Positions 1 through 10,725 of a stretch of DNA of 64,000 nucleotides are shown here, piece after piece. The stretch lies in NCBI GenBank assembly GCA_951230915.1, contig OX579639.1, positions 12,896,001 to 12,960,000 on the forward strand, written 5' to 3'. The stretch's first letter is position 1; each line of letters starts with the position of its first letter. The position numbers were made by a program, and so were the translations under genes. The DNA comes from Antitrichia curtipendula (lineage: Eukaryota > Streptophyta > Bryopsida > Hypnales > Leucodontaceae). Below the pieces are notes generated by a model. It did not search any database. It was not told the DNA's origin and was given only the letters and a program-made list of their open reading frames with translations.

Positions 1-274
1 GAAAATTGAGACCCTAGATGGACAGATTCTGTCGGGTTCGACGTGTGACGGACAGATTCTGTCCACTTTGGTGTCTACGTAGGAGTTGAAAGGTAGCAAC
101 GGGCTGAAAGGTAGAACTACCTAATTCTGTTCGTCCCTCCATTTTTGTCAAATAGGTGACTATTGAAGTGTCACAAATATGGCCTCAACTTCTTTGCTTT
201 GAATGGCTCTCTTTACAAACGGCGATTCATGGTTGCAAAGTAATAACCTTGTAGTGAATGATTTTGGATCTTTC
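1..274. other. Unannotated left edge with two near-palindromes
   Basis: No gene is recognisable. The 13-base near-palindrome GACAGATTCTGTC occurs twice, at 21-33 and 51-63, in the same orientation. A further short direct repeat (GCTGAAAGGTAG-like) follows near 85-115. These may be protein-binding sites or the edge of a repeat that begins outside the window. Confidence 0.4.
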
Positions 275-278
275 TTAA

Positions 279-809
279 CCCTTTAGGGCCTAAAGAGCCC
301 CAAGCAACTTCTTGAATTCTTCTAGAATCAAATTTGTATATTAAAATTTTATAATTTAATTTAAATTACTATTTTTCCACAAATAAGCATTCATATTTTC
401 TATCTAATATGATTTTTAATTATTTTTGAGAAAAAAAATGAATTTTATATGATTTTTTAAAGTTAATGTCTTTGAAAAATCATAATAATTACAAAAAAGC
501 TCACTTTATCATGAAATTTTTATTGAAAATAGAGTTCATTATATTGAGCAGTATGGTGAAATTGGCATGCTCTCGTTAGTTATATACAAATAAATTCAAT
601 AGAGAAACATGTTCCACATTGCATTTTGAAACTCTAAAATTTCCAACTTCAAATTGCCATAGACAAATCATCATTGCTCCAAATTTGATGGCGATTGGCT
701 CATCCTCACATCTCGTTCACACCTCAAGAGCAACTAAGGCCAAGAGAGTATTCCAGTTCCCAAAATTCAATTTAAAAGAACCAAAATTGGCATGCTAGGT
801 CCTAAAAGG
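279..809. repeat. TTAA-flanked inverted-repeat element, 531 bp
   Basis: The element is bounded by TTAA at 275-278 and 810-813. The left end reads CCCTTTAGGGCCTA and the reverse complement of the right end reads CCTTTTAGGACCTA, so the termini are imperfect inverted repeats. The interior is AT-rich with no coding capacity. It fits the window's wider set of TTAA-flanked, CCCxTAAA-ended elements, but its interior is not obviously similar to the longer copies. Confidence 0.6.
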
Positions 810-1201
810 TTAAGGTGTTTCGAACATGCATCTAGGTGCAATAAGACTTTCAAGTTTCTTCTAGCCTTGACCTTGAAAATTCACAAAAAATACAAGAACT
901 CTCAAAAAAATTATTTATTTTTTAATAATAATGATTTGCGTTTGTTTACAAAGCAAAAAATAGCACCTAATTGTGATTTTGACTCCATCTATATGCACTA
1001 GCTTAAATAACAACAATAGATGTTTCTATTCTAAAGCGTTATGTAAAAAGGTACAGTTGTGAGTTAGATGCCAATTATTGAAACGTGGGTTAGATGTCAA
1101 TTCTACTTTTTTCAAGCAAAATTTACTGGAAAATATTTCAAGAAGCTTAACCTCCCCCAAATTGCAAATTAGTTGGTAATTGGTCACTTTATGGACAAGA
1201 G

Positions 1202-1430
1202 TTGCTATTATGTGAGCCTATAAGCATGAGCCCATGAGTCTAGAAGACTACACACCTATATTATAGGTGTCTATATTTTTAAAACCTTCCATGATTATCG
1301 TGTAAGTATGTTATAGATTCCTACATTATAGATGTTTATATTATAAGCACCTTCAATAGTTGTAGGATATCTACTTATACATATACACAAAGCTCACATG
1401 CTCACATTTTCATGCTCACAAATTAGCATT
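1202..1430. repeat. MITE-like element with TGCTAAT-type ends, copy 1
   Basis: The left end (TTGCTATTATGTGAGCCTAT) and the reverse complement of the right end (AATGCTAATTTGTGAGCATG) are imperfect inverted repeats. A related element lies at 51661-51836 with the same kind of ends and the same internal phrases (TATTATAGGTGT / TATTATAAACACCTTC). It is non-coding, and I cannot fix a target-site duplication. Confidence 0.5.
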
Positions 1431-2475
1431 GTTGTTTTATAGACCTCCTACTTTAGATAAACCTATATGCCATTTGGATATAGATAGTGAATACTACATG
1501 ACATTCACATAGCAAAAGCAAGGTAATTGCACCTAATTGTGACCCCTTTCCAAAATCGACCACTACAAATTCTTATCTAAAATGCACTACCTCTATTCAT
1601 GAGAACCTAAGGATTCTTTTTTGGAGACTTATTTTTAGCAATTTGAAAATCTACAATCTACTCATATTATCTCCAAAAATGCATAAGAAGGGAATCTAGA
1701 ATAATCTCCAATATAAACCTACAAAAAAACAAATCAACTCAATAATAGAAACAATGATCAATTGTTTAATATTTGGATGCATTTTGGTGTAGTTGCTTTA
1801 GCAACTTAGAATTCACTCTTTACCACAACATGCCTAGCCTTTTGGTATAGAAAGGGATACATATGACAAGCCAAAATACCATTTGCAAATTTTCAATTTA
1901 TGAAGTAATTTCTAAACTTCAAGTCTCCTAGTAACTATTCCATTGTTGTACCCCCCGCCAAGAAATGTCATGTTCTAAAGGCGAGCATATTATTTCTTGT
2001 AATCTCCTCCTAATGTGTGAAATCTATGTAATCAGTGATTCTAAATTTTTTATTCATCAATAACATATTTCATCAATTTTTGGACGAGCATTTACGTTGG
2101 GCAATTTCCTTGTTGGGATTGTTGGGAACTCTGAAGGAAAAAAATAAAAAATAAAAAAATCCTCATCGAGCTTCGCTTTCCTAGTTAGCCTTTTTTAAAT
2201 TCCGAATTCCCTCTGCCTCAACGATTGCCGTATACATGATCCATCAATCTAACTTGTTGAATTTAATGATAGACGGGTTTAAGAAATTATAGCGCGGCGC
2301 AATGCTTTCCATTTATGATAGATTAAGGTTTTGTTGTCTACAATAGGCTTTGTACACCATGAATTTAAACATTAAAAGGTCATGTAGATAGTGAAATTGA
2401 AGGAAGGAGAGACAAAAATAATTGGTTCAGTAGTTGGGTACACGGGTAGAGTCAACTAGAAGTAAGTTAGTACTA
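1431..2475. other. AT-rich gene-free stretch
   Basis: I see no gene here. A TAGACCTCCTACTTTAG string near 1441-1456 resembles the TAAGGTAGGAGGTC ends of a repeat family seen at 36.5 kb and 44.5 kb. The rest is AT-rich intergenic sequence. The gap at 814-1201 is similar and also empty. Confidence 0.5.
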
Positions 2476-2479
2476 TTAA

Positions 2480-3386
2480 CCTCTAAAGGCCCATTGTCTC
2501 CTTGGGGGCAAAATGGATTTCGGTCAAGTATATGTAACTTCAGTTCTTAATGAAACTTTCTCATAAGATAGAAAAAATTATTATCTTTGTGGGAATATAA
2601 CTTTTACTTCAATCGGTACCTGGGAGCAAAAGTTATGCCATCCTAAGCATAATTTTTAAGTCACCGGGCAGAAAAAGAAATCCACAAAAACTTGAAATTT
2701 AATTTTTAAAATTTTCTTCCCTTATAGATCACATCTTTGTCTATATATGTGAATCTTTTATTCATTCCATTTGAATTAGTGATGTAAAAGTTACAAACAA
2801 TCTTGTTTTTTGTTCAATTTGAGCATTTTCTTAAAAACTAACTTCTAGGATTCAATTCTAAATGCAGTTTTCACAATTTTTCAAAAACAATTGTTTGACA
2901 AGGCTAAGTTTGTTTTCTAGAACAATCTCACTGTTGGATTTATTGTGTTTCAATTCCATCTTAGAGCCTTTAACGATTTAGTTTTTCTTTCAATCTTGGA
3001 CCTACTTCTACTTAACAATTTCTTAAAGAATGAAAATCAAGTGTGTTTTTTGTTTTTTTTGTAAATTCTTAGACTTTCAACTCAATGCTTCAATCCATAA
3101 ATTTTTAATTCAAAGTTAGTAGTGTATTTTTTTTTACAAATGGTGGCCAAAATCATTTGAAATTGTAAGCTAGTGTTCAAAAAAACTTTTGTTTCCAACT
3201 TTGAATGCTAATATCTCTCAATTTGTATGGTCAAACTTCATCAAATTTTTACCGCATGATCTCAGACAAGTATAGTACAAGAACGTATGGTCAAATTCTT
3301 TAAAAAATTATTTTCATTGGTGAACACAATAAAAATGGCAATTTTGAGTGTTTTTTGACAAGAAAATGGCCTTGGACATATAAAAG
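2480..3386. repeat. TTAA-flanked element, about 0.9 kb (copy A)
   Basis: TTAA lies at 2476-2479 and 3387-3390. The left end CCTCTAAAGGCCC is recognisable and the right end is mutated. The interior is homologous, in the same orientation, to the element at 27437-28331. Shared phrases include the TTGGGGGCAAAATGGATTT region near the left end and a GAGTGTTTTTTGA segment near the right. There is no intact coding sequence; the short reading frames are incidental. Confidence 0.7.
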
Positions 3387-3510
3387 TTAAACCATATTGA
3401 GCTCATAAGTTCGTCCTTCCATCTGTCTCTCTCATCTGAATTCAATTGCATAGTCATAATTATAATGACAATAGTTGTTGGTGCTAGGATGCAGTCCCAA
3501 CAAAAAACAT

Positions 3511-4167
3511 AAGGTAGACAACCCATTTCCAACCACTTAAACAATTATGCATATTTGAAGCGTAGTTTTTTTGTAGTTTTTTATTTAAACAAAGGAAACG
3601 GAATTTCATTGCCAAGTCACAAATATAATACAACTAGCCACAATTGGTCTACTTGGCACAAAACAAAAGAAGAAATAAGAAAACCGACACATAACTGGGA
3701 CAAGACAGACAAATGGGGCGAGTCACAAGGAGGGGCCGTGGGCCCCTAACAGAGTACCTCCAAAGTCCAAACCACAGTCACAACTCCAATCACAGTGGGA
3801 GGCAAATTAATGGAGGCTCAAAGACAAACCCAATGTAAGGAGTGCACAGTTTTTTTGATTGCCAATTTTTTTCCATGTACATAAATAGAATTTAGAAGGA
3901 TTGCATATTTTTCCAGGATTTTATTATAGAAAACGTAATTATTATGAATTATTTAATGGAAGATTCTCTTTGACCTACAATGGTGATATAGACCTTTCTA
4001 TTTATGAACATAGATTGATTGCAAAATTGACGAAGGGTTGGTTGCAATCCTTGCAAGCAATTATAATGTGCTACAATTGCTCCTCAAATTGTGCCACAAC
4101 TTCACAAAAATAGAGTAGTCTATAGGTTGGAAATGGGGTGGTAATTGGAAATGGGTGGACTACTATA
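3511..4167. repeat. GGTAGA-ended inverted-repeat element with an empty TTAA site
   Basis: The left end contains ACCCATTTCCAACCAC and the right end contains GGAAATGGGTGGACTAC, which pair as terminal inverted repeats. At 3537-3540 a single TTAA is followed by ACAATTATGCATAT. The same junction in the copies at 40.2 kb and 55.1 kb is split by a TTAA-flanked element, so this copy preserves the unoccupied target site. The interior has no recognisable gene. Confidence 0.6.
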
Positions 4168-5946
4168 GTGACAATGACTAAGATGAAATGGTAAACCCAT
4201 TCTATGTAGTAGGCCCTACAAGATGAATTTATTCTTAGGAAAACATAAGAATTTTTTATTTGTCACAAATGATAAAATTTGGAAATTTTTAATTAATATT
4301 TGCAATCAAAAGCCCCTAATCAACAAGGAGAGGTAAAGAACATAGAATTATCGTTGCACAAAAAGGGGTCTTCTTTTTAAAAATTACTCCATAAAACACA
4401 AAAATCCACCCTACAAGACCCATTTAGTAGGATGGATTTAGCATCTTGCATGTTGAGAAGCAATTTTATTTTATTTACCAGACCAATGGTTATGTGGCCT
4501 TTCTTTCAAGAAGGTTCTAAATTTCTTGGTTTCTTCATTTTGGAGGACTTGATTTGAAGGAGGTCAATTTTGAGTATGTAGTTTTGAATATGTAATTTTT
4601 ATATGTGCTAGTTCTGCACAATAGATGAAATGAGGTTTGGAAACATTGCGGTAGCAATGTACAAGGCCACAATTACAATTTGGCATTTTAAAATATATTT
4701 ACCAGACCATGTTTTTTTTCTATAGGCTTGAAGTTGTCCATTTCTTTTCAGAAATTGGGAATTAAATTGCCTAAAAGAAAACATTGCTGAGAAGTGAGCC
4801 CAACTTTTTTTAACCCTTAATCCCTAAAGGAAAGGAAGGGAAAAGGAAAAAGAAAAGAAAGGGAAAAAAATAAGGGGACTAAACATTTAAACAATGGATG
4901 AATGCAAATACATTCCAAGTATGCAAAAATATATATTTTTTCATCCATCTATTTTTTGTAGATTCTTGTATTAGCTCTTTAAAATTTTATGATGTAAATT
5001 ATGAAGATCTTGCTTTTCAAATATTCAATAATTCAAAGAGTACTAGTAGGTCTAGCCTCAAGAAAAAACTTGAATAAAAATAAATTAAAAGAAACTTCAA
5101 AAAATATTGTGATTAGAATTTAACATTTTGAACTTACAAAAGATAAAAAAATCTTGCAAAAATCACAAATATTCACTCTACAATCGATTTAAGAAGGAAT
5201 TTTTAATTTTTGGCTTCAAATATTTATATTGAAAAAATTTGGTTTGTGTACTAGTTGATCTAGCCGGATGGATGTGATCTATGAATCATGTTTTACAACT
5301 ACTATTTGAAAGTCACCATTAAATTATTATTCTAAGTTACATTTATCTTGGGGAGTGCACTTAGTTCTACTACAACAAATCACGTGTAAACAAGTGGTTT
5401 CTAATAAACTACAATTTCAACCTAAATTTTGAGCATTGTTTAATAATGACTATAGGTTTTTATTGCCAAAATTTTCACCTCAAATAAAATATGGAATGAT
5501 TTCTAGAAGAGGTTGAAAATGAACTAAAATGGCATGTTTTTCAACTCAAATAACTATAGAGAACACATTTAGATGACCATTGAATCAATATTCAACTTAA
5601 AATGAGCTTTCAATAGAGAGTTATTTTAAAGAATTTTTTGTTCATTTTTTAGACAATTTTTTCTTATATAATATAGAGGTGTGAAAGCTATTTTTCAGTT
5701 CTATAGTGTATCTTTTTACTTAAAATTTTGTAACTAATTATTATTAACAAATAAAAATATCAATAATTCAAAACATAAACTTTCAAAGTAGGAAAATCTA
5801 TTCATATTTTTATTATTATTTATTATTAAAAATTCCAAAAGTATATAAGGGGTCCAAAGTTTTGTTCACACGTGGTTTCTAATGGATACTCTAAGTGGAC
5901 TCCCCGAGCATTTTCAAATATATTTTCACAATTTTGAAAATCTGGA
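4168..5946. other. AT-rich gene-free stretch
   Basis: No gene is recognised. Near 4810-4830, TTAACCCTTAATCCCTAAAGG resembles the left end of the TTAA-flanked elements. A possible partner, CCTTTAGAGGTTAA, lies at 6243-6256, but the intervening sequence is too diverged to call an element. A purine-rich run follows at about 4828-4872. Confidence 0.4.
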
Positions 5947-6220
5947 CATTAGATGATTTTTTGGGGGTCTGGAAGGCCGTTTTGGGCCTATTCCCGACGA
6001 TGTCCCCCCTCCGGTAGCAAAAGAACAGCCGCAGTTAGAATTTTTTTTTTAAATCTTAAAATGGAAAAACAAGATGAACAAATTTTTGAATTTTTTTTGT
6101 ATGACGTGACAATCCCTCGGCCACGTCACGAAGCTGCTGTGGCGCAGTTCCAGACAGTTTCAGAGTCTAGGAACCCTAGGGAACTCGCAACCCTCCACAG
6201 GGGCTGAAAAACATGTAATG
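5947..6220. repeat. CATTAGATG-ended repeat, copy 1
   Basis: This 274-base unit runs from CATTAGATGATTTTTTGGGG to AACATGTAATG and recurs at 10416-10725. Its extreme ends form a short imperfect inverted repeat (CATTAGATG / CATTACATG). It is more GC-rich than its surroundings and includes a near-palindromic block around the CCACGTCACG segment. A 3' fragment of the same family lies at 8168-8220. The superfamily is not identifiable because no target duplication is visible. Confidence 0.6.
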
Positions 6221-7129
6221 CTACCCATAGTCTTTTAGAGGTCCTTTAGAGGTTAAAAGGTATGTAAAGCCCAATTTGGGTGGCAACATGGTATTTTTTA
6301 ATGTATTTTTCCATACAAGGTGCATGAATTCACTCATACTCCAGTTACACGAGTTTGCACTCATATTGAGCCGGATCCAACGACACATGGCACTTTCATT
6401 GTAGATCATTACAACACCTCCAACATATTTGAGAAGTTGCTGAACGGCCACATACTCTACATGTACGATAATGTATTTGAACATGGAAAGTTTTATAAAT
6501 TTAAATGAAAAACGTTTGTTATTAAATTTTTCAAAATTCAGTGGTGTATATCTTGCCATATTTTAATACATACTTCATATTATAAAAATAAAATACATGA
6601 CCTTATAAAAATGGGCCCAACCAGACCTTTTGAGGATTAAATTTTTTTTTTTCAAAAAGGGGGGCTTCAAAAAGGAAAGAGGGGTGGGGGGTGCAGTAAT
6701 CAAAACAAAGTGAAAGGGGATGATTCCATCCCACACGTCATGCCAAAGCATGTACGTCAAGTCTATGACCTGGCGGGTCACAATTTACGTCTGTGACATG
6801 AAAAGTTTGTGGACATGAGTGGACAGTTCATGTCCAAGCATTGAAAATTAGAATCAGTTTGTATTTTCAAATATTAATTCTAAAGCCCTCACCACATGGC
6901 AATTTGGCAAATGCACGTGACTTCACTTGGCATGGATAAGTAAATAATTAAAATCAAAGTCTCTCCATTGCAAGAAGTTGCAGCAGTTGTGTTAAAAGAA
7001 ACAAAAGAAACAAAAAACAAAAACAGTATTTAAGAAGAACACTTGGTTAAAAAATATCCATGTGAAGCAAAAGTTCATCATCAGATGAATGTCGAAACAA
7101 TTGGGTTCATATATTTTAATGAGTGAGTC
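6221..7129. other. Gene-free stretch
   Basis: Small reading frames on both strands (for example + 6320-6508) match nothing I recognise and lack gene context. A poly-T/poly-A rich segment surrounds 6640-6690. No repeat family is assigned. Confidence 0.4.
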
Positions 7130-7133
7130 TTAA

Positions 7134-7891
7134 CCCCTAAAGGATCAAACACTTTTTTTTTTTTTTTTTGACAACATAGCAATTTTGGGCACCTTACTAT
7201 GATCGGGATTTTTATTTTTATTTTTTGAAATTTTCACACAAGATGTGCCCGAGGAGTAGCTTTAAAGCCCAACAATTATTATAACTTTTGACTATGTGGT
7301 TAAAAAGTTATTGCATGATATGTCATTTTCATTGGTCGGCAGGCACCCCGGGTAGCTGAAAAAACTTCTTTAAAAATAACCTTTTTTTTAGATAAAAAAT
7401 TGAAATTGGTTCTTTAGATTTATATATACATGGGAAGCTTTGAATCATTCCATTTTGATTAATGAGATGAAAGTTATGAGGAGTTTTAGTTTGAAGGTAG
7501 TTATGGAATCTCTACTCTAAAATAAACTTTGAAGTCCTTTATATAACTCAATTTTCAATATTTTTGAGAAAAATAAAATCATTGGATATAGATTGTTTAT
7601 TACAACATTACAACCATTGAGATTGACATTTTTGAATTTCATAAATAAATTTTTAACCGATTAGTTTTGAACATTCTCTACTTCTTTCTACTTACTATTT
7701 TTTTCCTATATGTTTTACAATTCCAAACGATCTGAAGTTTTTCAAGCATATATCCAAATTCTCAAACAAGTTTACTCTAAGATCCTACGGTTATATTTTT
7801 TCAAATTTTGTTTCCTAAAATTTGGTACTTGTATTAGAAATAGTAGTTTTGGAGCGGTTTGGGTGAAAACATAGTCTCTAACCTTTAGGGG
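7134..7891. repeat. TTAA-flanked element, 758 bp (copy I)
   Basis: TTAA lies on both sides (7130-7133 and 7892-7895). The termini are inverted: left CCCCTAAAGGATCAAAC, right (reverse complement) CCCCTAAAGGTTAGAGAC, identical over the first ten bases. The interior is AT-rich and non-coding. The right TTAA also serves as the insertion point of the PIF-type element that starts at 7895. Confidence 0.8.
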
Positions 7892-7894
7892 TTA

Positions 7895-8017
7895 AGGTAT
7901 GTTCGCACTTGGTGTTAAAAGTGTTGTTATTGAGGGTCTTAGGAACAAAATTAGACCTGCTTTTGGACCAGATTCACATTCCAAACAATAACTCTAACAC
8001 CAAGTGCAAACATACAT
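7895..8017. mobile_element. PIF/Harbinger-type MITE, 123 bp, copy 1
   Basis: The element is flanked by TTA at 7892-7894 and 8018-8020, the 3-bp target duplication typical of PIF/Harbinger. The left end AGGTATGTTCGCACTTGGTG pairs with the right end, which holds CACCAAGTGCAAACATAC. A sister copy of 124 bp lies at 43570-43693. It is non-coding. The 32-kb Harbinger transposase is a conceivable source of activity, but this is inference. Confidence 0.8.
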
Positions 8018-8167
8018 TTATAGCATCCAGAAAACTCAATTGTTATAAGATAACTACACCTGAAATCAATTGCATAAGCAATTCAACAAGGTTTCAATTA
8101 TTGTATTTAGAAACTTTATTTGGGATCTCGTTGGTAGTCAAAAGGAGATTTTAGATTCCCTTGAAGT

Positions 8168-8220
8168 GTTTGTAACCCTAGGAACTCGAAGCCCTCCATA
8201 GGGGCTGAAAAACATGTAAT
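8168..8220. repeat. Fragment of the CATTAGATG-ended repeat
   Basis: About 50 bases match the 3' end of the repeats at 5947-6220 and 10416-10725: an AACCCTAGG-like block, then CTCCATAGGGGCTGAAAA and ACATGTAATG. Just upstream, at 8138-8167, lies TCAAAAGGAGATTTTAGATT, which recurs at 9675 at the start of the Tc1-like relic. The segment therefore looks like a rearrangement junction. Confidence 0.55.
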
Positions 8221-8572
8221 GTCTATTGTCTTCATTACCCAAGTCCCATAAAACATGGGGAGGGCTGAGAAAACAAGGTTGATGATAGGGTTCCGGGAAT
8301 TCCTAATGGTGATAATCCTAAACCCGTAATAAATCAACATAGCCCGGATAATATGGATGAAAAAATAAAATAAAATCCGGTGTAATCAAGATGGAATTGA
8401 ATTTGGAGTTGTCATGCTGCAAGATTCTTGCACAATTGGAGTGCAGGAAGAGCTAAATCAATTGCTGAAAAGGGAGTCTCGTTGAAAAAATCATTACTAT
8501 ATTTAGAATTGTTGTTAGTTTCTTGAGCTTGTGAAGTGGAGATTCTATTGGTTTTTGTGGATGGAAAGATTT

Positions 8573-8909
8573 TCAGCTTGTTTTTCAAAGAAAGAAAATA
8601 GATGCGGAAAGTAACACAATTGGTTTTATATTTTTCCAAGCATTATTGAATTACTTATTCATTTTCAAAGATTTGTGTCGTAGGCACCTACTTGTTACTA
8701 TAGGTCTTCTAAAATCCGTCCACTTGCAACTTGTGAAGAGATGTAAGGAATCCAAGGGGAATGACTAGTTCTTGCAATAAATAACCATTTTTCCTCAATT
8801 CACTCAATGGCTAAAGAGGTCAATTTAACGACCACCCTCTATCCATTCTAGAGCTAACTATAGAGGCAATTTGAAGAAGATGGTCACTTTTAGAGTATAC
8901 TACCTTAGT
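8573..8909. repeat. TAAGGTAG-family element, left-truncated
   Basis: The right end (GTCACTTTTAGAGTATACTACCTTAG) is the inverted terminus of the family best preserved at 48250-48666. The body is homologous, in inverse orientation, to 13213-13629; the CCAAGCATT / ATTTTCAAAGATTTG region is shared. The left terminus is missing. It is non-coding. Confidence 0.6.
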
Positions 8910-9668
8910 ATGGTTGTGGATTGTAGTCTACTTGACTCTACCAATGTACAATTACTTGGTAGCTAAGTTACGGACATTTCTTTTGGAACCTTTCATGAAC
9001 CAATTTTATGATGAATTTTACATGAATGCACAACAATGAATTTTTTTATAGAATGCACTTGGCTTCAAGAGTGGTTAGATATTGTAGTTGCTGTCAAGTA
9101 GAAAAGGTTACATTACATCAATTGCAATGTGTTTATGACAAATCATTGATTAAGTGAGAAAAAATCACATTAAGTTGGTGGAGGCAATATATGTGTTGTT
9201 TTGGTGATCTCATCTCAAACATAGATGTTGGTGAAAAAGTTTGCATTCCAACTTGTATAAGCACAATAATGTTGTGTTTTATGCACTATGACATTTTTCC
9301 AAGGCAAATTGAGGAAGAGAGGAGTTCAAATTGGAAGGTTGACTTGCATTTTTGAGGGTCATTTCTAAGAAAGAGTTGTAATAGATCAAGAGAATCTTGT
9401 AGCTAATTCTTGTATCCACAATGAAGTTGCAATCTCTTATGATAGAAAAGAAGACTCACATTGTTGGTATGGAGGAAGTGGAACTTTATGGTGCTCAAAT
9501 TGGACATGAATTGGGCAAGTACACCTAACTTGTTTTTGATCTTAAAAAGCGATATTGACCTCAAGGAATTGTCATTTCTTCGAAGTCTTTGGATAGAAGA
9601 TGTAAGCTAAAATTTTGTGATAAGCAATATTTGGCACGATCTATAGTTGTTGACCAACATTTACCTCT
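8910..9668 (+). other. Unassigned, possibly 5' remains of a Tc1-like element
   Basis: I recognise no intact gene. The stretch precedes a clear Tc1/mariner transposase relic in the same orientation and could contain its degraded N-terminal half, but I could not read a convincing helix-turn-helix region. Confidence 0.25.
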
Positions 9669-9689
9669 TAAGTCAAAAGGAGATTTTAG

Positions 9690-10173
9690 ATTCCCTTGAT
9701 ATGGGGTGCTTGTAATAGCTATGATAAGTCTTCCATAGTCATCATGCCTACAAGTAGGAGAACTATTGCTAATTTTGTCAACGTTGTATTTGAGAGACCA
9801 TTATTTGGCTTTTATCTCTTCCATGATCATTCAAATGACATGATTATCATGTGCCCCAGTGCATTGCAATTATCTATCTAATAGGTGGAGAGAAGCTTAT
9901 GGCATGACAAAATTAAATTGGCCGCCTAACTCTCCACATTTGAATCCATCGAGAATTTGTAAAATTTGTAAAATTTGTAAATAGAATTTGTAAAATTTAT
10001 AAAAGACCATATTCAGAATGTATTTTGGCTACTAAATATAGAATAAATGACTACTGCAATTGAATGTACATAGGAAGGAGTATGCAAAGGTGCATTTGAT
10101 GTTCTCAATTACACAATGTCTTATAGAATGAAGGTTTTTATTGATGCTTGAGGTGGTAGTAATGTAAAACTAG
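9690..10173 (+). pseudogene. Tc1/mariner (DDE_3-type) transposase, C-terminal relic
   Basis: Translated pieces line up with the catalytic core of Tc1-like transposases, which cut and paste their own element at TA sites. A first frame gives IWGACNSYDKSSIVIMP followed by SRRT. After a frameshift near 9845 a second frame reads CAPVHCNYLSNRWREAYG (family: DNAPVH, second catalytic Asp altered) and then LNWPPNSPHLNP (family: WPPNSPDLNPIEN). Another frameshift destroys the Glu-containing IEN. Further down, MKVFIDA-stop-GGSN matches the usual C-terminal IDAxGG motif. Substitution of the Asp, two frameshifts and a stop show it is dead. The N-terminal DNA-binding half is not identifiable, nor are the element's ends. 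Confidence 0.8.
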
Positions 10174-10415
10174 TCTTTTTAAACTTTCCATTGCATTTTA
10201 TGATTCTCAATTTCATAAAATTTTGAATATTTGACAACAATTCAAATTTCACAATCTTTAGTTCTTTACAAGGTTGGAGCTTGAAATATTTTTGTCTATA
10301 TTTTAGCTGTTGGGTGGACTATTAAACTTCTTGTTTTACACGGAGCTTAGATTTTTGCCTTAGAATATCCTTTTTCTTCTTCTATAAACAAATTGGGGCT
10401 AAGAAAAAGCGTAAG

Positions 10416-10725
10416 CATTAGATGATTTTTTGGGGGTCTAGAGGGCCGTTTCGGGCCTGTTCCCGGCGTTGTTCCCTCGGCAGCAAAAAAACAGCCGCTG
10501 TCAGAATTTCTTTTTTTGCAAGGAAAAAAAAAAAATCTTAAAATGGAAAAATGGAAAAACAAAATGAACAATTTTTTATTTTATTTTTTTGAATTTCTTT
10601 TATGTATGACATGGCAATCGCTTGGCCACATCATGCAACTGCTGCGGCGCAGTTCCAGACAATTTCAAAGTCTGGGAACCCTGGGGAACTTGTAGCCCTC
10701 TACAGGGGCTAAATAGCATGTAATG
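10416..10725. repeat. CATTAGATG-ended repeat, copy 2
   Basis: This 310-base copy of the unit at 5947-6220 has the same start (CATTAGATGATTTTTTGGGG) and end (CATGTAATG). It is lengthened mainly by A-rich insertions around 10520-10590. The two copies are in the same orientation, about 4.5 kb apart, and flank the Tc1 relic and other repeats. Confidence 0.6.

Noticed and set aside
4810..6256. Possible 1.4-kb TTAA element bounded by CCCTAAAGG / CCTTTAGAGG strings
   Set aside because: The ends are only loosely matched and the interior shares no block with other members; insufficient for a call.
6221..6559. 112-codon minus-strand frame in AT-rich DNA
   Set aside because: No family resemblance, an opposing frame of similar quality, and no gene context.
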